Part shown: piece after piece, positions 1 through 9,504 of the stretch | Numbering within the stretch: position 1 is the stretch's first letter | How the letters are laid out: each line of letters opens with the position of its first letter | Assembly (NCBI GenBank): GCA_002298125.1 | Contig: DBMJ01000015.1 | Location: 124,001 to 188,000 of the forward strand | DNA from: Clostridium sp. UBA701 | GTDB lineage: Bacteria > Bacillota > Clostridia > Clostridiales > Clostridiaceae | DNA: 64,000 bases | Reading direction: 5' to 3' | Translations under genes and position numbers: made by a program | Notes under the pieces: generated by a model | Database searches by the model: none | Told to the model about the DNA's origin: nothing | Seen by the model: only the letters and a program-made list of their open reading frames with translations

Positions 1-58
1 TATAATAACTAAAACTAGAATAAGTATAAACAGTAATACTTTAATTGAGGTTAATTTA

Positions 59-1567
59 ATGCCTAAGGATAGTTTTTTAAAGGATTCCTTTATACTTACT
101 CTTTCAAATTTGGGCACTGGGATTTTAGGATTTATATTTAGTATATTACTTTCAAAAAAGCTTGGGGCTGAAGGAATGGGTCTCTATGGCTTGGTTATGC
201 CAATTTACAATCTTTTTATCTGTCTTATATGTGGTGGGATGGTAGCTGCAGTATCCCAACGAGCTGCTGTTTATTTTTCTCATAAAGATATGCAAAACCT
301 CAACAAAACAGTTGAAGCATCACTATTTTTTGATTTAATATGGGGAATCATTATTGCTTTTGTGGTGTTTATCCTATCCTCTACTATAGGTAACTACATT
401 ATAAAAGATGAAAGAGCCTTGGGAGCTTTAAAACTAATCTGTCCTGCCATGGTGTTTGTATCACTTTCTTCAATTTTAAAAGGCTACTTTTATGGCATTT
501 CTAAGGTAGCAATACCTGCAATAATTGATATTGTAGAAAAGGCAATAAGGATATTGACCATTTATATAGTCACATTAGTCGTTTCAAAACTCACCATATC
601 TAAAACTGTAAGTATAGCTTACCTAGCTCTAGCCCTTGGGGAATTTATTAGCTTTTTATTGCTATATCTATGCTATAGGTTTTATAAACACAGCTATAAA
701 TACAATAGGGAGAATAGAAGAGAAGGAAGGGCTCAGCTTTTATTTAATATCTTTGTAATCTCCTTGCCTCTATGTCTTAATGGTTTCCTTACAACTGCAC
801 TTTCTACGATTTCTACACTGATTGTACCAAGGCGCCTTATTAGTGCAGGCTTCATGTATTCTGCTGCACTTTCTCTAATAGGAAAATTTAATGGTATGGC
901 ATCAAATATAGTATTCTTCCCTATGGTTGTAATAGGCTCCATAACAACCATATTGATCCCAAACCTATCTAAGAGTCTGAGTAATAAGGATTATTATGGT
1001 ACTGAAAAACGAATTTCTCAAGTTCTTCAGATTTCCTTTTTAATCGGATTATCTACTCTTATTATATGCACCCTACTTCCTACAGAGATGGGTAAATTAT
1101 TCTTTACTAGAGGAGATCTTGGAGGATATATTAACTTTATTTCCTTTTCAGCTCCAGTAATGTACTGCGCAGTTACAACCTACGCTATATTAAACGGCAT
1201 AGGAAAGCAGATAGTATTACTTCGAAATTCTCTTATCTGTGCAGTGATTGAAATTATGTTATTATATACTCTTACAGCCATTCCAAGTATAAATATATAT
1301 GGTTATGGCATAACCTTAATGGTTACAGCCTTATTGGCACTAGTACTTAACCTAATAGAGATTAACAAGAAATGTAGAATTAGTATTTCTCTTGGAAGGC
1401 TAATATTAAATTTACTTCTAGGAACACTAATATACTTCACTTTATCTATATTAAACAAATTCTTAACTTTACAAATGCTTTGGTTACAGTGTTTAGTAAT
1501 AGTTGCTTTAACCTTTATATTAATTTTTTCAGGGCAACGGCTTATAAAAAAATTTTTCACACTATAA
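59..1567 (+). CDS. SpoVB/MurJ-type polysaccharide (lipid-linked precursor) flippase
   Basis: This 502-residue integral membrane protein has roughly 12-14 hydrophobic segments from residue 10 to the C terminus. The N-terminal pattern (KDSFILTLSNLGTGILGF, then LSKKLGAEGMGLYGLVMPIYN) is typical of the MOP-superfamily SpoVB branch. These proteins move undecaprenyl-linked sugar precursors across the membrane for peptidoglycan or spore cortex synthesis. A GAGG ribosome site lies 8-11 bases before the ATG. It converges on a second, distantly related flippase at 1594-3213 and shares a terminator hairpin with it. Membership of the family is clear. Whether it is the sporulation-specific SpoVB or a vegetative paralogue cannot be told from sequence alone. 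Confidence 0.82.
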   Translation: MPKDSFLKDSFILTLSNLGTGILGFIFSILLSKKLGAEGMGLYGLVMPIYNLFICLICGGMVAAVSQRAAVYFSHKDMQNLNKTVEASLFFDLIWGIIIAFVVFILSSTIGNYIIKDERALGALKLICPAMVFVSLSSILKGYFYGISKVAIPAIIDIVEKAIRILTIYIVTLVVSKLTISKTVSIAYLALALGEFISFLLLYLCYRFYKHSYKYNRENRREGRAQLLFNIFVISLPLCLNGFLTTALSTISTLIVPRRLISAGFMYSAALSLIGKFNGMASNIVFFPMVVIGSITTILIPNLSKSLSNKDYYGTEKRISQVLQISFLIGLSTLIICTLLPTEMGKLFFTRGDLGGYINFISFSAPVMYCAVTTYAILNGIGKQIVLLRNSLICAVIEIMLLYTLTAIPSINIYGYGITLMVTALLALVLNLIEINKKCRISISLGRLILNLLLGTLIYFTLSILNKFLTLQMLWLQCLVIVALTFILIFSGQRLIKKFFTL

Positions 1568-1599
1568 TTAAAGGGGCTGCTTTATGCACCCCTTTAATT
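1566..1599. terminator. bidirectional hairpin terminator between two convergent flippase genes
   Basis: An 11-bp stem (AATTAAAGGGG / CCCCTTTAATT) around a short GC-containing loop, AT-rich on both sides. The stop codon of the minus-strand gene lies inside the right arm. Confidence 0.75.
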
Positions 1600-3213
1600 T
1601 GCTTTTATTCTATTTATTATTCTTTTTGGTATGAGCTTTTTAAGCCTTGAAGGCATAGACTCTAGATCCTTGTTCTTAATGCCACCAGTCAAAGCCAACC
1701 CAAATAAGTACACATAAGCACCTATCACTATAGATACCATTAGGGATATTGCATTACTTAAGTAGCCACCCATGAATTTACCACTAATAAAATGCATATT
1801 TATATAGAATAAGTATGCTGCAGCCGACATAAATAATGAAGAAATAAATGGTGATATAAAATGATTAAATAAACTCACTCTAAACTTCAAGCCCTTTCTA
1901 ATTACCATGCTGTTTAATATCAATGGTATTATGAAACATATCATGTTACCTATTATAGCTCCATTTATATTTATTTTAGGCTTTGCGACAAGAATATAAT
2001 TTGTTGCAATTTTGGCTGCAATACCAGCTAAAAGAAAAGCTGTGGATAAATACAATTTTCCTAGACTTTGCAGTACTGTAGTTTGTATCTGAACAATAGA
2101 CATTAAAATAACTACCACTGAACCCATAAGCATCAAATAATAAGAATCTGCAAATCTATTTGTGAACACAAAGGTGTATATAGGCTTACTTAGTACTGCA
2201 AGACCAATAGCTGATGGCACCGCAACCAATAAACATAACCTAAATGCGTAATTAATTTTATCCTGAACCTTTTTCTTGTCCTTAAGCACTGCAGCACCAG
2301 ATAGGGCAGGAAGAACTGTTACTGATAGTGCAGTAACAACAGTTATGGGCACACCTATTAGTGTGTTATATTGTCCTAAGCTGCCATAGAGATTTAACCT
2401 CATAACCTCACTAAACCCTGCTATCTGGAGCCTTCCCAAGATATTTGACATATCTATAACAGCACCTGCATTTTGAAGTCCTACACAGATAGTAATTGGT
2501 AATCCATAGGATATTATCTTTGATAACAACATTTTATTACTGTATACTTCAGTATCTAATATATCCCCAGGTGCAAGCTTAAATCTCTTGCTCCTTTCAT
2601 AAAGAAACATTAGATACACTGCAGCAGCAAAGGCTCCCATTGTAGTACCTACTGTTCCACCTGCTGCTCCAGCTTCTAGAGAATATTTTACAAGTAGAAA
2701 AGCACCTAATAGACTTAAAGCTATGTTAATTACTTGTTCTAATACCTGAGACACAGCTGTAGGTGTCATATTTCCTCTTCCCTGAAAATACCCTCTATAA
2801 GAACTTAGCACAGAAGTTATTAAAATAGTAGGGCTAAGTGCTTTTATAGCCAGTGCAGATCTAGGATTGTTAATTAAATGCGCCAATGGCTCTGCTAGAA
2901 AAAAAGTCAAAAGCGCCATAGTAGTACCAAGTAACAGCAGCAATGCCCTAGAAAGTTTAAAGCTTCTTATAGCAGCATTATAATTTTTTAGGGATACCAT
3001 CTCTGATACAAGCTTTGAAATAGCAACAGGAATACCAGAGGTCGTTATGACGTACACAAACACAAAAATTTGATAAGAGGCATAATAAATTGCATAGCCG
3101 TCTTTATTTAATATATACATTAAGACAGGCACGTACACTACAGACATTATCTTTCCAATGATACCTGCAGCTGAAAGCACTGCAAAGCCTCTTGATGTAG
3201 ACTGTTCCTTCAT
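1594..3213 (-). CDS. MurJ/YtgP-like lipid flippase of the oligosaccharide (MOP) family
   Basis: This 539-residue polytopic membrane protein begins MKEQSTSRGFAVLSAAGIIGKIMSVVYVP, the usual start of Firmicute YtgP/SpoVB-family flippases, and carries the family motif SSYRGYFQGRGNMTPTA near residue 130. The likely job is flipping lipid II or a related undecaprenyl precursor. The start is supported by a GAGGAG site just upstream. It is the last gene of a minus-strand run that begins near 9.4 kb, only 24 bp after the RluA-type gene. It is not a close duplicate of the flippase at 59-1567, since the N-terminal sequences differ strongly, so two specialised flippases seem likely. Assignment to family is firm; the substrate is inferred. 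Confidence 0.82.
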   Translation of the reverse strand: MKEQSTSRGFAVLSAAGIIGKIMSVVYVPVLMYILNKDGYAIYYASYQIFVFVYVITTSGIPVAISKLVSEMVSLKNYNAAIRSFKLSRALLLLLGTTMALLTFFLAEPLAHLINNPRSALAIKALSPTILITSVLSSYRGYFQGRGNMTPTAVSQVLEQVINIALSLLGAFLLVKYSLEAGAAGGTVGTTMGAFAAAVYLMFLYERSKRFKLAPGDILDTEVYSNKMLLSKIISYGLPITICVGLQNAGAVIDMSNILGRLQIAGFSEVMRLNLYGSLGQYNTLIGVPITVVTALSVTVLPALSGAAVLKDKKKVQDKINYAFRLCLLVAVPSAIGLAVLSKPIYTFVFTNRFADSYYLMLMGSVVVILMSIVQIQTTVLQSLGKLYLSTAFLLAGIAAKIATNYILVAKPKININGAIIGNMICFIIPLILNSMVIRKGLKFRVSLFNHFISPFISSLFMSAAAYLFYINMHFISGKFMGGYLSNAISLMVSIVIGAYVYLFGLALTGGIKNKDLESMPSRLKKLIPKRIINRIKAN

Positions 3214-3237
3214 AATTACTCCTCATTAAGTATTTTA

Positions 3238-4191
3238 CTAAAACTTAAATACGTCTTTCTTTATCTTTTTAAAAATTGGAGGCAAGCTTTCACTTATAGT
3301 CTTATTTTCCATATATAATAACTGTTCTGGACAATTCTTAAATACTAGCTTATAAGCATATAAAAATTGATAATCCAGCCCATATCTATTATAAAAAAAG
3401 CTGTTTAGTTTCTTATCTCCATATTTGCTGTCTCCTACTATAGGATTGCCCATATGGCTTAAATGAGCACGTATTTGATGACTTCTACCAGTTATTAAAT
3501 CAATTTCCAAGAAGGAGAAGGTACCACAGGTTTGTATGGTCTTAACCTCCATGGATATTTCTTTAAGATTTTTACCTGGATTATCATATATCCTAGATAT
3601 ATTTTCTCTCTCATCCTTAAGTATGTAAGCCTTATAAAGGCCATCCTTTATTTTACCCTTTACTAAGGCACTATAATATTTTTTGATTTTTCTCTCCCTG
3701 ATCATTTCATTTAAGAGTTTTAATCCTTCAAAGGTCTTTCCAAAAATAACAACTCCTGAAGTGTTTCTATCTAGACGATTGCAGGAAGCAGGTGTAAAGC
3801 TAATATTATTTTCTGGAGTATAATCTCCCTTATCAAAGAGATAGGTCAGTACATAATCTGTTAAGGTAGGTGGTCCCTGGGTACTGTTACTGTGAACTAA
3901 CACTCCTGGCCACTTTTCCACTATTAGCATTTGCTCATCTTCATAAGTGACCTTAAGTTCTCCTTCTACTCTGTTAAATTTCTTCTTTTCTTCAGAGGAG
4001 GTAATGTTTATTAACTCTACTTCATCACCTTCAGATAGAGAAAATTCAGGCCTAACCTTACGTCCATTTACCTTTACCTCTCCCTTTCTTAAAGCTTTGT
4101 ATATAGCACTTAAAGGCACATCCTTCATGGATTTTCTTAAAAACTTGTCAAGCCTTTGTCCGGCCTCGTTTACTCCTATGTATATAGTCAA
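3238..4191 (-). CDS. RluA-family 23S rRNA pseudouridine synthase (RluC/RluD-like)
   Basis: The 317-residue protein has an N-terminal S4 RNA-binding domain (residues about 10-80; LDKFLRKSM, ALRKGEVKVNGRKV). The catalytic domain follows, with the signature NRLDRNTSGVVIFGK (about 138-152) holding the catalytic Asp, and the GRSHQIRAHLSHMGNPIVGD block near 240. It should isomerise specific uridines in 23S rRNA. The start is a TTG; an AGGAG site eight bases upstream decides it, and no ATG or GTG in frame has a better site. The exact target position is not predictable. It lies between the flippase and the amidohydrolase on the same strand. Confidence 0.88.
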   Translation of the reverse strand: MTIYIGVNEAGQRLDKFLRKSMKDVPLSAIYKALRKGEVKVNGRKVRPEFSLSEGDEVELINITSSEEKKKFNRVEGELKVTYEDEQMLIVEKWPGVLVHSNSTQGPPTLTDYVLTYLFDKGDYTPENNISFTPASCNRLDRNTSGVVIFGKTFEGLKLLNEMIRERKIKKYYSALVKGKIKDGLYKAYILKDERENISRIYDNPGKNLKEISMEVKTIQTCGTFSFLEIDLITGRSHQIRAHLSHMGNPIVGDSKYGDKKLNSFFYNRYGLDYQFLYAYKLVFKNCPEQLLYMENKTISESLPPIFKKIKKDVFKF

Positions 4192-4274
4192 ACTATCAAC
4201 TCCTAATCAAGCAAAACGCTTTTTCTTTATTAATGTATCAAATGAATGAAACTTATACAAAACTGCTATCTTCT

Positions 4275-5453
4275 TTATACATTCAGTTCGTTTAATATAT
4301 TTAGTGCATTCTCACACTGTAGCGCAGTACCAAGAACAAGACATTGCTCATCAATATCAAAATAGGGTCCATGGGCAGGATTAACTATTCCTTTAGAACT
4401 ATTGCCGCACCCTAGAAAATAAAATGCACTAGGGCGTTCCAAGGAAAAATATGCAAAGCTCTCCACTCCCATGCTTGGGTGTGGTATATGAACAACATTT
4501 TCTTTTCCCAGTACTGTTTCCCCACTCTTTATAACGCTATCAAGTATTTTATCATTGTTATATAAACATGGATAGCTTTCCTCAATAAATATTTCACATT
4601 CTGCTCTATGAGCAGTTACAATCCCATGAACTACTTCCTGGAATCTTCTTTTTACATAGTCTCTGTGCTCTGCTTTAACAGTCCTAATTATACCCCTAAG
4701 GACAACTTCTTCTGGAATTATATTTTGTGCAGTACCACCATTAAAGCATCCAAAGGTAATTAATGCTGCATCTTGTGGTGGCATTTCTCTACTTATAATT
4801 GTCTGCACATTAGAAACAACCATAGCACCTACTACTATAGGATCTATACAGTCCTCTGGATGGGCTCCATGCCCACCTCTACCCTTGATAGTAATAGTAA
4901 AAGGATTAGAGGCAGCATGAATGACACCTCTCTTAACTCCTATGGTTCCTATAGCTAACGCTTCATTTACGTGAAGTCCTATAATAGCATCTACATAAGG
5001 CTCCTCAAGGATGCCTTCCTCAATCATAATTTTTGAACCTCCTGAAGTTTCTTCTGCAGGTTCAAAGAGCAATAAGACCTTTCCAGGCAGATTTTTTTTA
5101 TTACTATTGAGAATTTTAGCTGCCCCAAGCAGTATGGTCATGTGAGCATCATGTCCACAAGCATGCATTTTCCCTGGTATTATTGAGGAATATTCACATG
5201 ACTTTTTATCCTGAAGTGGCAAGGCATCCATATCTGCCCTTAGAGCTACTATATGATTACCTTCCCCTTCTATAATACCATAAATGCCACTTCCTGCAGT
5301 GGTTTTGTACGGAATATTCTCATTATCTAGAAATTCTTTAATAAAGCTACTGGTAAGGGGAAGCTCATAATCAAGCTCAGGATGCATATGTAAGTGCCTT
5401 CTTATTCCAATGAGCTCTCCTTCTATCTCCTTTGCACATTTTAAAAAATTCAT
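4275..5453 (-). CDS. M20D-family amidohydrolase (N-acyl amino acid hydrolase/HipO type)
   Basis: This 392-residue metallohydrolase shows the M20D motifs in order: RRHLHMHPELDYELP (about 18), ALRADMDALPL, MHACGHDAHMTILLGAAK (about 100) with the metal-binding Cys/His, EPAEETSGGSKIMIEEG (about 135) and a dimerisation domain near 180-290. The family cleaves N-acyl groups or indole-acetyl conjugates from amino acids in the cytoplasm. The GGAGGG site next to the ATG supports the start. It is 16 bp downstream of the FtsA-like gene, with no functional link apparent. The substrate is unknown; hippurate hydrolase, N-acetyl-diaminopimelate deacetylase and peptidoglycan-recycling activities are all possible. 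Confidence 0.85.
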   Translation of the reverse strand: MNFLKCAKEIEGELIGIRRHLHMHPELDYELPLTSSFIKEFLDNENIPYKTTAGSGIYGIIEGEGNHIVALRADMDALPLQDKKSCEYSSIIPGKMHACGHDAHMTILLGAAKILNSNKKNLPGKVLLLFEPAEETSGGSKIMIEEGILEEPYVDAIIGLHVNEALAIGTIGVKRGVIHAASNPFTITIKGRGGHGAHPEDCIDPIVVGAMVVSNVQTIISREMPPQDAALITFGCFNGGTAQNIIPEEVVLRGIIRTVKAEHRDYVKRRFQEVVHGIVTAHRAECEIFIEESYPCLYNNDKILDSVIKSGETVLGKENVVHIPHPSMGVESFAYFSLERPSAFYFLGCGNSSKGIVNPAHGPYFDIDEQCLVLGTALQCENALNILNELNV

Positions 5454-5469
5454 GGTATCCCTCCAATTA

Positions 5470-7467
5470 TCATTCCCAATACACTTCTATTTGGTCACCC
5501 TCACTTAGCATATCATGATATCCTGCCTTTTTATGGTTTAACAGCAGCACTAAGTGACCTCTGGCCTTACTTAAATCAAAATTAATGCATTCAAATATAT
5601 CTATAAATATATACTTATCTTTATTTTTTAATACTATCTTTTCACCATTTACCATTACTGATAAAGATAAAGGCAAACTATCCCTGCACAATGTTTTTTC
5701 TGCGGCTACTTCTGACTCTATTGAATTCATATTTTCAATGGTTTCAAGACATAAAAGCTTATCACCGTTATCTATAGCTTCATCTTCACTAATAAATACA
5801 TTACCTCTTTTTATATGACCTTTCTTACCCACATCTGGAAGCTGCTCAAGTGCTTCTCCTAAAGTAGAGGGATATCTTAGTATTACCTCATCTCCTTCAC
5901 CTATCCTTGCGGTGAGTTGGGCTGTATTGCCGTTTATTTTACATATAGGTTCAAGAGTGTACTCTTTTTCATCTAAGTAGAGTGTAAAGGTATCCCATTG
6001 AAATAATAAATCTAGAACTCTAAGCTCTGCATCCTTACCTTGATTTGAATACTTAACTTCTATTCTTGCTCCATCATAAACATAAGTGTCTAAGGTCGCT
6101 ACTTCGTTATCCATCACTATAACAGCCTTTCTTCCAATTTCTCCAAAGGCTATTTTTTTCTCGCCATTTAAAGTGTAATGTAAATTCTTACCATTCTTTG
6201 GTAGCAAATGTCTTGGATTTATCCCTGCCTGAAGCAATACGTTTAGTATACGATGCTTGCTTGAATTAAACATGGTAACAGTATCCTGGTTTAAGGTTAC
6301 CTTTATAAAATCCTTTCCACAATTTTTAAGTGCTACCATAGCGATACCTAATACTGTAATACCAGCACTTCCAAGTGAATTATCTGCTCCTTCACAGTAG
6401 ATTACAGCTTTTCTGTCCTTTATAGCAACTCTTTCAGCAGGTACTTCAGTAAACTTAGCCAAATTTTCTTTAAGTCCTGGCGTTAGAGCTCCACCACCCA
6501 CCATAAAGATTGCTGCTGGAGCTTTTCCACCATTTAAACTAAGTACCTTTTCTCCTATTTCTCTTGCGATTTTTTCTACGGTAGGTTCAATTATCTTAAT
6601 AAGCTGTTCTCGCTCTATACTATGGCTTAATCCTAAGATATCCTCATAGGAAGCCTGTCCATTAATTACACACTCTTTCTTAATTCCCTCGGCTTTATTA
6701 AAATCAACTAATAGTTTATGAGCTAAAACCTCAGTTACTTCATCTCCAGCTTGAGATACCATACCATAGGCACTTATTTTTTCATCACTACAGATGGCTA
6801 TGTCACTGGTGCCAGCACCTATGTCAACAAGCACCAGGTTAAGTAGTCGTAGATTCTGTGGAATTGCTGCTTCTAAGGCAGCAATAGGCTCTAATGTAAG
6901 GCTTATTACTTCAAGTTGAGCATTATTCATTACAGTATAAAGACTGTCGATGACACTTCTTGGCAGGAAAGTGGCAATTACTTCCACACCGCATTTTTCA
7001 CCTCTATGTCCTGCTAAATTAGAAATTACATAGCCATTTATGTAATAATTTTTTACACTATAACCTACACAAAACAATTTTCCTTGGGACTGCATACTTA
7101 CTTTTTCTTCTGCGGCCTTCACTGCTGATAGCTCCATAGCCTTAATAATTTCTTCAGTAATCTGTTCTTCTTCATCTAGAGTCTTTTCAATGCTAACTTC
7201 AGTAGTCCTTAAAAACCTTCCTGCAGCTGCAATAGCAACCTTTGTAAGCTTTGTACTGCACCTTTCTTCAAGTTCCTTCTTAACCTTTAACACCGAGGCT
7301 GTAACTAGAGCAATATCATGGATTTGACCATCTACCATGGCTCTTTCTTCGTGCTCCACATAGCTTTCACTTACCACTTGTAGCTTATTATTTATTACTT
7401 TTCCAATTACCCCTATAACAGAACGGGTTCCAATATCTAAGGCAAATAACAATTCATCCACATTCAT
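5470..7467 (-). CDS. FtsA/PilM-like actin-fold ATPase with long C-terminal beta-rich extension
   Basis: From the chosen ATG the protein has about 665 residues, against roughly 410-420 for FtsA. The N terminus (LLFALDIGTRSVIGVIGK) is the phosphate-1 loop of the actin/Hsp70 fold. VLVDIGAGTSDIAICSDEKISAYGMVSQAGDEVTE (about 210) holds phosphate-2 and an FtsA-like stretch, and IFMVGGGALTPGLKENLAKF (about 320) is the adenosine loop. The last 270 residues are different: short beta-strand modules ending in a piece (MVNGEKIVLKNKDKYIFIDIFE to GDQIEVYWE) that resembles a beta-grasp domain. I start at 7467 because GAGGG lies eight bases before that ATG, while the upstream ATGs at 7488 and 7482 lack a site. 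It is probably a cytoskeletal or envelope scaffold; its role is unproven. Confidence 0.7.
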   Translation of the reverse strand: MNVDELLFALDIGTRSVIGVIGKVINNKLQVVSESYVEHEERAMVDGQIHDIALVTASVLKVKKELEERCSTKLTKVAIAAAGRFLRTTEVSIEKTLDEEEQITEEIIKAMELSAVKAAEEKVSMQSQGKLFCVGYSVKNYYINGYVISNLAGHRGEKCGVEVIATFLPRSVIDSLYTVMNNAQLEVISLTLEPIAALEAAIPQNLRLLNLVLVDIGAGTSDIAICSDEKISAYGMVSQAGDEVTEVLAHKLLVDFNKAEGIKKECVINGQASYEDILGLSHSIEREQLIKIIEPTVEKIAREIGEKVLSLNGGKAPAAIFMVGGGALTPGLKENLAKFTEVPAERVAIKDRKAVIYCEGADNSLGSAGITVLGIAMVALKNCGKDFIKVTLNQDTVTMFNSSKHRILNVLLQAGINPRHLLPKNGKNLHYTLNGEKKIAFGEIGRKAVIVMDNEVATLDTYVYDGARIEVKYSNQGKDAELRVLDLLFQWDTFTLYLDEKEYTLEPICKINGNTAQLTARIGEGDEVILRYPSTLGEALEQLPDVGKKGHIKRGNVFISEDEAIDNGDKLLCLETIENMNSIESEVAAEKTLCRDSLPLSLSVMVNGEKIVLKNKDKYIFIDIFECINFDLSKARGHLVLLLNHKKAGYHDMLSEGDQIEVYWE

Positions 7468-7554
7468 CTCATTTTCCCTCATATACAATATTTTAAAAGC
7501 TCATATTATATAAGTATGAGCTTAATAAAATTATATAGCAGAAGGCCTTAACAT

Positions 7555-9378
7555 TCAACAATTCTTAATTCCTGCCTCCTCAATAAATCTAGACACTAGC
7601 ACTCCTTTTCCCCTTAAGCTCTTCACTGCATATATGTACAAATCCTTCCTTGTTCTGGTAATTGCTACGTAAAATAGTCTTCTTTCTTCTTCTAAATGCT
7701 CTGGAATACTATTTTTGTGCGGAATGCACTCTTCACTGCAGTTAATAATTATAACCTTGTTGAACTCCATACCTTTAATGCCATGAATGGTGCTGAGTAA
7801 TACCCCTTCCCTCTTGTTTTCTATGCTCTGTGATATCACCTTATTACTGTAATTTACATGTTTAAGAGCTTCATTAAGAGAAGTGAATTCTTCTAAGCTT
7901 TCCGCTAAGTATTCTACAATAACCATTAAATCAGTAATGTTAATTTTTATTTTATTGCAGTAACTATCTAAATACTCTAAATAACCTAACTCCTTTAATA
8001 CGTAATAGACTCCCGCAGAAGGCATCATTCCCTTTAAAATATAAAGCTTTTTCTGAAGCTTCTTAATACACTTAATTTTGAATAAAGGCATATTATGGTC
8101 TTCAAGTATAGTGTCAAGACAGCTATATTTTACTGCCTTTTCCTTTAATCCTTCAATAGCAACCTTGCTTATATATCTAAAAGGCTTATTTATCACCTTA
8201 AGTACGGATTCTTTATCTGTACCGTCCAAGCTCCATTTAAAATATGAAATTATATCTCTACAGATAAAATGCTGATATAGGTTAAAACATTCCCCCATTA
8301 TTCTAAATGGAATGTGCTGCTTTAAAAATTCATTTATTATATTTATATTATCAGTATGGGTTCTGTAAAGTATGGCAAAATCTTCCCAGCTATCGCTTCC
8401 ATTTTCAACACTATTCTTTATCAGCTGAGTTACCTTTGTGGATTGATTACTTTCATTTTCACACAATTCAAGCTTTGATATGCCATCTTTTACATTATAG
8501 CTATTAATTTCCTTATGATTTCTCAATTGGTTATTAATTATTATTCTACAGGAGGTTTCCGTTATATTTTTAGGACATCGATAATTAGTTTTTAGAAAAA
8601 ACTTATGAGAATAATTAAAATCCTCGCAAAAGTTCATTAGTGCTCTAGGATATGCTCCCCTAAAGCCATAGATGCACTGATCCTCGTCTCCAACGCAAAA
8701 CATAGAACTATAGGTTGAAAGATATTTAAAAATTATTAGTTGTATTTTATCACAGTCTTGAAACTCATCCACCAATATATATGGATATCTTTTTATAGTC
8801 TGCTCTATTTCCCTTTTATCACCTTCTAATAATTGCTTATAGCATAGTAAAATATCATCGAAGTCCCATAGGGAATTTTCATCTTTTATCTTTTCATATT
8901 CCGCATAGCATGAATTAAAAATCTCCTTGTCGATGCTAGGTGTGAAATTTTCTTCAGCTGAAGTCTTATAATTTGAAATATCCTTTCTGAGGATTTTTAC
9001 AATTTCATCTATTCCTTCATCGATATATTTTACCAAGCACCTCTTTAAGATTTTTTTACATTCTAGTTCACTAATAATACAGGAATGTAATCCGTGCTTT
9101 CTTAAAATGCCATATATAAAGCTATGAATTGTTCCAAAGTATGGAGTTGCTCTTTCTCTATTACCGCCTAGAAATCTAAACCTCATCTCCTCTGCTGAAG
9201 CCCTTGTAAAAGTTATAACAGCTATATTTTCTGGGGGCACCTTTTTCACCTGTATTAGGTACCTTACCCTAGCTAATATTACTGTTGTCTTTCCTGATCC
9301 TGGAGCTGCTACAACCAAACTATTTTTATAGAAGGAATTTACTGCTGTTAGCTGATCACTGTCAAGATTTCTAAGCAT
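7555..9378 (-). CDS. UvrD/REP-family (superfamily 1A) DNA helicase
   Basis: The 607-residue protein has the full SF1A motif set: Walker A VAAPGSGKTTVI (about 28), ITFTRASAEEMR (Ia), LVDEFQDCDKIQ (II), GDEDQCIYGFRGA (III), TNYRCP (IV), LLSTIHGIKGMEF (V) and EEERRLFYVAITRTRKDLYI (VI). It should unwind DNA with 3'-5' polarity using ATP. At 607 residues it is shorter than PcrA/UvrD (about 720-750), so it is a compact accessory helicase rather than the main repair helicase. A GGGGAGG site precedes the ATG. It is the first gene of the minus-strand run ending at 1594 and is divergent from pncB. Confidence 0.88.
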   Translation of the reverse strand: MLRNLDSDQLTAVNSFYKNSLVVAAPGSGKTTVILARVRYLIQVKKVPPENIAVITFTRASAEEMRFRFLGGNRERATPYFGTIHSFIYGILRKHGLHSCIISELECKKILKRCLVKYIDEGIDEIVKILRKDISNYKTSAEENFTPSIDKEIFNSCYAEYEKIKDENSLWDFDDILLCYKQLLEGDKREIEQTIKRYPYILVDEFQDCDKIQLIIFKYLSTYSSMFCVGDEDQCIYGFRGAYPRALMNFCEDFNYSHKFFLKTNYRCPKNITETSCRIIINNQLRNHKEINSYNVKDGISKLELCENESNQSTKVTQLIKNSVENGSDSWEDFAILYRTHTDNINIINEFLKQHIPFRIMGECFNLYQHFICRDIISYFKWSLDGTDKESVLKVINKPFRYISKVAIEGLKEKAVKYSCLDTILEDHNMPLFKIKCIKKLQKKLYILKGMMPSAGVYYVLKELGYLEYLDSYCNKIKINITDLMVIVEYLAESLEEFTSLNEALKHVNYSNKVISQSIENKREGVLLSTIHGIKGMEFNKVIIINCSEECIPHKNSIPEHLEEERRLFYVAITRTRKDLYIYAVKSLRGKGVLVSRFIEEAGIKNC

Positions 9379-9407
9379 AATGAATATTTACCTCCCCTTA
9401 CACTAAT

Positions 9408-9436
9408 TTATTGTATTGTAATAACCTAGTTATAAT
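9408..9436 (+). promoter_or_regulatory. possible sigma-A promoter for pncB
   Basis: TATAAT at 9431-9436 with a weak -35 (TTATTG, 9408-9413) at 17-bp spacing, about 70 bases upstream of the pncB ATG. The -10 is perfect and the -35 is poor. Confidence 0.4.
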
Positions 9437-9504
9437 ATTAAAATAGTATATGACCCTATAATTATGGTCTCTAAAATATTATTTAAACAAATCGAGGTAA
9501 TATT

